Assembly (NCBI GenBank): GCA_937952135.1
Contig: CALFYL010000118.1
Span: forward strand, 1-9,338
Length of the DNA: 9,338 nucleotides
DNA from: an uncultured Planctomycetia bacterium
GTDB lineage: Bacteria > Planctomycetota > UBA1135 > GCA-002686595
Direction of reading: 5' to 3'
The position numbers and the translations under genes were made by a program. Shown here piece by piece: positions 6,095-9,338 of the stretch (within the stretch, counting starts at the first letter, position 1; each line of letters opens with the position of its first letter). The notes beneath the pieces are model-generated. The model ran no database searches. It was given only the letters and a program-made list of their open reading frames with translations, and was not told the origin of the DNA.

Positions 6095-8260
6095 GTGCGC
6101 ACCCTCTCCGAACCGCAACCTGAACGAGCGCCGCGCAACGTGCTCGAAGTCGACCTCGGGCGGTTGCGCGCCGGCGATCTCGGCGGCGTGAGCTACGGGC
6201 CGTGGAGTCCGGCGCCGAACGAGCTGGCGAGCCTCGCCGACGTCGGCGGCGGCGCGCTCGGTTTCGCGTGGATCGCGCGGCATTCGCAGCAAAATCCCGG
6301 CGCGCCGAGCCCGCTCGTCGTGTCGGTCGGCGCCTGCGTGCGCCGCGGCGTTCCGACGGCGGCGCGCGCGTCCGTGGCCTCGCGTTCGCCGCTGACGGGC
6401 TTGTTCGCGGAGGGTCTGGTGGGCGGCGGCTTCGCGCGCCGGCTCGCGAGCTTCGCGGACGCGCTCGTGCTGCATTCGAGCGCCTCCGGCGGCCCGCCGC
6501 GCGGCGAGGTGCTCGTGATCGAGGGGGACGCGGACCGGAACCACGCGGCGGTGCGACTCGAGCGCTTCCCGCAGCTCGTCGGCGCCTCCGCGCGAAGGGT
6601 TCACGAGTTCCTGGCCGCGCATTTCGGGTCGCGTGCCGACGAGCGAGGGTTCGAACACGCCGGCGAGCTCGACTCGCTCGCGATCGGGGCCGCCGGCGAG
6701 CGCGGCGTTCGGTTCGCGAACCTGGCCGCGAGTGGGGACACGCCGCACTTCGTCGGCCGCGGCGGACTCGGCGCGGTGCTCGGACGGCTCGGCCTCAAAG
6801 CCGTCGTCGTGCTCGCGCCGAGCGTGCCGACGCGCACCGATTCGCAGCTCACGCGCGCGCTGCTGCGTTCGCCGCGCCTGGCCGCGCGGGCGGACTCGGG
6901 CACGTTCGAGCAGTTGCCCGCGCTGCAGGCGAGCGGCGAGCTTCGCGAGCACGCGTTCCGCGAACGAGTCTCCGACGCGCGCGTCGAGACGCTCGAAGCG
7001 TCGATTTCGGCCGCCAAGAGCGGCGTGCACGGTTGCCACGGTTGCCCGACGCCGTGCGGCTGGGTGTTCCGCACCGAGCGCGGCGAGGCGCAGGGCGCAC
7101 GCTTCGGCGCGAGCTACGCGCTGGGCTTGAACCTCGGGCTCGAGCGCTTCGAGGATGCGCTTGCGCTGCTCGCGCTGTGCGACGAGATCGGAATCGACGC
7201 GAAGGAAGCGGGCGCGGCGCTGGCGTTGCTCGCGCGCGCGAGGGAACTCGCACGCTGCGACGACGCGCCGCGCTTCGGCGAGCGTGAGGCGTTCGAACGC
7301 GTGCTGCGGGCTTGCGCGTTCGGCGCATCCGCCGCGTCGGAGCGAGCCGCGCAGCTCTTCGAGCTCGGCCCCGCGGCGCTGGCGGCGCAGCTCGGGCTCG
7401 AGGGCGAGCACACGTGCGTCAAAGGCGCCTCCGCGCGCCCCGACGACAACCTCGCGAGCCTGCTGGGCCAGTGCGTTTCCTCGCGCGGCGGCGATTCGAT
7501 GCGCGCCTTTCCGTTCGCGGCCTTCGATCCGGCGCTGCTCGCGGCGTGGGGGGCGGGCGGCGGTTTCGAGTGGCCCGCCGAAGCGCTCGATCCGCGTTCG
7601 AGCGCGGGCAAGGGCTTGCTCGTCGCGTGGCACGAGGACTGGAGCAATGCGCTCGATGCGCTCGGGTTCTGCTCGTTCTCGGCGGCGGCGCTGCTGACGG
7701 ACCGCGTGCTGTCGCTCGAAGAGCTCGAACGCGTGCTCGCGCCCGAGCTCGTCGCGCGCGACGGCGCCGGCGCGCTGCTGCGGCTGGGTGCGCGGCTCAC
7801 GCTCGCGCAGCGTGAGCTGAACGCGAGCTGGGGCGCGCGCGAGGTCGACGAGCGGCCCGCGTGGGCGCGCGAGAAGCTCGAGGCGCCGGGCGCGTGGCCG
7901 CAATACGCCGCCGTGCGCGCGGCGCAGCAACTTGGGCGTTGGAAGTACGGACCGATCGACGTCGCACCGCTTTTCGAGGGCTCGGAGGCGCCGCCGGCGA
8001 GCGAGCGGCGGGCCGGCCGGGTGACCGTTCGCTGCGTGGGCGCGCTTGCGAAGCAGCTCGGCCGCGAGCTCGAGCTCGAGCTTCCGCTGCCGTGTTCGGT
8101 CGCGGAGCTCCTGGAGCGCGTCGCGCGCCTCGACGAGGCGCCGAGCGCTTCGAGGGCCTCGAACTTGAGTGTTTTTCGCGCCGGACGCGCGCTGCGCGGC
8201 GCCGACCGGGTGCGCGCCGGGGATGTGCTCGACCTCGTCGCCGTCCTGAGCGGCGGATGA
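6095..8260 (+). CDS. Divergent aldehyde:ferredoxin oxidoreductase (AOR) family protein fused to a C-terminal MoaD/ThiS-like domain
   Basis: A 721-residue protein. Residues about 14-630 follow the AOR family: 'RNVLEVDLGRL' (14-24), 'ASRSPLTGLFAEGLVGGGFAR' in part at 95-115, 'GRGGLGAVLGRLGLKAVVV' (221-239), the 4Fe-4S motif C314-x2-C317-x3-C321 in 'GCHGCPTPCGW', 'CDEIGIDAKEAG' (362-373, the first pterin-binding D..GL/I motif), 'TCVKGASARPDD' (440-451), and 'DALGFCSFS' with the probable fourth cluster ligand Cys526. 'QRELNASWG' (572-580) is the usual C-terminal block. AOR enzymes use a tungsten- or molybdenum-bis-pyranopterin and oxidise aldehydes to acids with ferredoxin. Residues about 642-721 are an added beta-grasp domain: 'VTVRCVGALAKQLG', 'CSVAELLERV', 'VFRAGRAL', ending 'LDLVAVLSGG', the MoaD/ThiS signature including the terminal Gly-Gly. 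The normal AOR 'GPEYET' active-site segment is 'GARFGASYALG' (334-344) here, without both glutamates, so activity or substrate may differ. GTG 6095 is chosen; GTG at residue 16 is possible. Confidence 0.85.
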   Translation: MRTLSEPQPERAPRNVLEVDLGRLRAGDLGGVSYGPWSPAPNELASLADVGGGALGFAWIARHSQQNPGAPSPLVVSVGACVRRGVPTAARASVASRSPLTGLFAEGLVGGGFARRLASFADALVLHSSASGGPPRGEVLVIEGDADRNHAAVRLERFPQLVGASARRVHEFLAAHFGSRADERGFEHAGELDSLAIGAAGERGVRFANLAASGDTPHFVGRGGLGAVLGRLGLKAVVVLAPSVPTRTDSQLTRALLRSPRLAARADSGTFEQLPALQASGELREHAFRERVSDARVETLEASISAAKSGVHGCHGCPTPCGWVFRTERGEAQGARFGASYALGLNLGLERFEDALALLALCDEIGIDAKEAGAALALLARARELARCDDAPRFGEREAFERVLRACAFGASAASERAAQLFELGPAALAAQLGLEGEHTCVKGASARPDDNLASLLGQCVSSRGGDSMRAFPFAAFDPALLAAWGAGGGFEWPAEALDPRSSAGKGLLVAWHEDWSNALDALGFCSFSAAALLTDRVLSLEELERVLAPELVARDGAGALLRLGARLTLAQRELNASWGAREVDERPAWAREKLEAPGAWPQYAAVRAAQQLGRWKYGPIDVAPLFEGSEAPPASERRAGRVTVRCVGALAKQLGRELELELPLPCSVAELLERVARLDEAPSASRASNLSVFRAGRALRGADRVRAGDVLDLVAVLSGG

Positions 8261-8316
8261 AGCTCCGCGCTCGCGTTTGCGCCGCCCTTCGGCCGATGAG
8301 GGGCCGCCCAACTCGA

Positions 8317-8346
8317 TTGCGCCGCCTGCCAGGCGCGCGCTAGAAC
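8317..8346 (+). promoter_or_regulatory. Sigma-70-like promoter for the glycosyltransferase gene
   Basis: TTGCGC (8317-8322) and TAGAAC (8341-8346) are separated by 18 bases. Transcription would start near 8352-8354, only about 6-8 bases before the GTG at 8360, so the message would be nearly leaderless, agreeing with the absence of a Shine-Dalgarno sequence there. The 99-base gap 8261-8359 holds no other convincing gene. Confidence 0.5.
8319..8338. repeat. Inverted repeat inside the promoter spacer
   Basis: GCGC (8319-8322) plus GCCT (8324-8327) pair with AGGC (8331-8334) plus GCGC (8335-8338), with C8323 bulged and a 3-base loop. It lies between the -35 and -10 candidates, so it could be an operator; as RNA it could be the 3' hairpin of the AOR message. 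No T-run follows. Confidence 0.4.
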
Positions 8347-8359
8347 TCGGGCCCTCACC

Positions 8360-9338
8360 GTGGTCGACGTTCTGATCCTCAAGACCGGCGCGCTGGGCGA
8401 CGTCGTGCGCACGACGGCGCTCCTGCCGGGGCTCCACGAGCTGCACCCCGGTGTCCGCGTCACTTGGATCACCGCGCCCGAGGCCGTCGACCTCGTGCGC
8501 CTCCACCCGCAAGTCGCCGAGGTCGTCGCGCTCGACGCGCGCTCGCCGCAACGCGTGCTCGAGCTCGCCGCCCGGCTGAGCGAGCGCGTGTTCGACTGGG
8601 TGCTCTCGCTCGACGACGAGGCGCCGCTGTGCCAGCTCGCGTCGTCGCTGCGCGCGCGGCGGCTGTCGGGCGCCTTCCTCGACGCCGATGGCGCCCGGCG
8701 CTACTCGGGAGACGTCGCGCCGTGGTTCGACATGGGATTGCTTTCCGTGCACGGCAAGGAGCGCGCGGACCAGCTCAAGATCCAGAACCGCCGGAGCCAT
8801 CCCGAGATCCTGTGCTCGATGCTCGGCCTCGCGATGGGCAAGCCGCGACTCGAGTTCGAGGCGCGCCACGCGGAGCTCGCCCGCGCCTTCGCGGAGCGCA
8901 CGAAACTCGCCGAGAACGGCCCCGTGGTCGGGCTCAACACCGGCGCCGGCGGCCGCTGGCGTTCGAAGATGCTCTCCATCGAGCGCACCGCGGAAGTCGC
9001 CGAGCTCGTGCAGCGCGCGCTCGAGCGCCGCGTGACCTTTGCGCTGTTCGGCGGCGCGGAGGAGCGCGAACGCAACTCGCGCCTCGCAGCGGAACTCTCG
9101 GGCCGCGTGCGGCTCGTCGACGCCGGCTGCGACAACGCGCTGCTCGAATTCGCCGCGCTCGTCGACCGCTGCGACCTGATGATCACGAGCGACAGCCTCG
9201 GCTTGCACGTCGCGCTCGCACGCGACGTTCGCACGGTGGCCTTCTTCGCGCCGACCTCCGCCGCCGAGATCGAGATGTACGGCCTGGGCGAGAAGGTCGT
9301 CAGCACCGCGCCCGACTACTGCTCCTACAAGCCCGACG
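8360..9338 (+). CDS. Glycosyltransferase family 9 (ADP-heptose:LPS heptosyltransferase-like), cut by the window edge
   Basis: The first 326 residues of a GT9 protein. The start 'VVDVLILKTGALGDVVRTTALLPGL' carries the GT9 N-terminal motif, with Asp14 at the place of the catalytic Asp of WaaC/WaaF ('GD' after the first loop). 'WITAPEAVDLVRLHP' follows as the second strand region. The C-terminal half has 'GLNTGAGGRWRSK' (191-203), 'FALFGGAEERERN', and 'MITSDSLGLHVALA' (274-287), the sugar-nucleotide-binding end. Family members transfer heptose from ADP-heptose to the lipopolysaccharide inner core on the cytoplasmic face of the inner membrane; some act on other sugars. Nothing nearby fixes the donor or acceptor. 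GTG 8360 puts the first beta strand at the very N-terminus as expected. Cut at the right edge, with roughly the last few dozen residues missing. Confidence 0.88.
   Translation, partial: MVDVLILKTGALGDVVRTTALLPGLHELHPGVRVTWITAPEAVDLVRLHPQVAEVVALDARSPQRVLELAARLSERVFDWVLSLDDEAPLCQLASSLRARRLSGAFLDADGARRYSGDVAPWFDMGLLSVHGKERADQLKIQNRRSHPEILCSMLGLAMGKPRLEFEARHAELARAFAERTKLAENGPVVGLNTGAGGRWRSKMLSIERTAEVAELVQRALERRVTFALFGGAEERERNSRLAAELSGRVRLVDAGCDNALLEFAALVDRCDLMITSDSLGLHVALARDVRTVAFFAPTSAAEIEMYGLGEKVVSTAPDYCSYKPD

Noticed and set aside
8257..8343. A 28-codon frame starting with an ATGA overlap at the end of the AOR gene
   Set aside because: Tempting because of the overlap, but the product is Arg-rich and featureless, and its stop coincides with the promoter -10. 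Chance is the simpler reading.
6059..9208. A 1049-codon open frame on the minus strand across the AOR and glycosyltransferase genes
   Set aside because: The plus-strand genes have clear family motifs throughout. The antisense product is Arg/Ala/Glu-rich with no recognisable domain, as expected when GC-rich codons keep the opposite frame free of stops.
1..9338. CRISPR arrays, tRNA or rRNA genes, insertion sequences, attachment sites
   Set aside because: No direct-repeat/spacer arrays, cloverleaf-like sequences, transposase-like frames or paired terminal repeats were seen on reading both strands.

Overview
The window is very GC-rich (by eye about 70%) and gene-dense. It carries an LPS-type heptosyltransferase-family gene, a probable lipoprotein and an RND/MMPL exporter, so a Gram-negative, double-membrane bacterium is likely. 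The mix of a type III polyketide synthase, a UbiG-like methyltransferase and a tungsten/molybdenum aldehyde oxidoreductase homologue would fit a high-GC Planctomycetota or Myxococcota lineage. That assignment is an inference from style; no marker gene is present.

Bases 1-376 (minus) hold the N-terminus of an RND-superfamily (MMPL-type) exporter that runs off the left edge. After a 166-base divergent intergenic region, five plus-strand genes follow from 543 to 4779 and every junction overlaps: a membrane-anchored coiled-coil YceI protein, a small probable lipoprotein, a UbiG-like methyltransferase, a membrane methyltransferase of the NnrU/MddA/isoprenylcysteine type, and a type III polyketide synthase with an intact Cys-His-Asn triad. 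The overlaps are 11, 4, 4 and 4 bases, a tightly coupled operon. The best reading is a phenolic-lipid (alkylresorcinol or alkylpyrone) pathway: the synthase makes the ring and tail, the two methyltransferases decorate it, and the YceI protein, lipoprotein and divergent exporter may bind or move the product. The chemistry is supported by family. The transport and carrier role is inferred.

A GC-rich hairpin at 4799-4824 separates this operon from a convergent minus-strand gene (4827-5801) for an M50 (site-2-type) intramembrane metalloprotease with a proline-rich tail. Its upstream region (5802-6094) holds a good sigma-70-like promoter, an 18-base tandem repeat in the leader and a perfect inverted repeat.

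Bases 6095-8260 (plus) encode the most unusual protein: a divergent aldehyde:ferredoxin oxidoreductase (AOR) family enzyme whose C-terminus is a complete MoaD/ThiS-like beta-grasp domain ending in Gly-Gly. This fuses a pterin-cofactor enzyme to a homologue of the sulfur carrier used to build that cofactor. A 99-base gap with a promoter and an embedded hairpin leads to a glycosyltransferase family 9 gene (8360 onward) that runs off the right edge.
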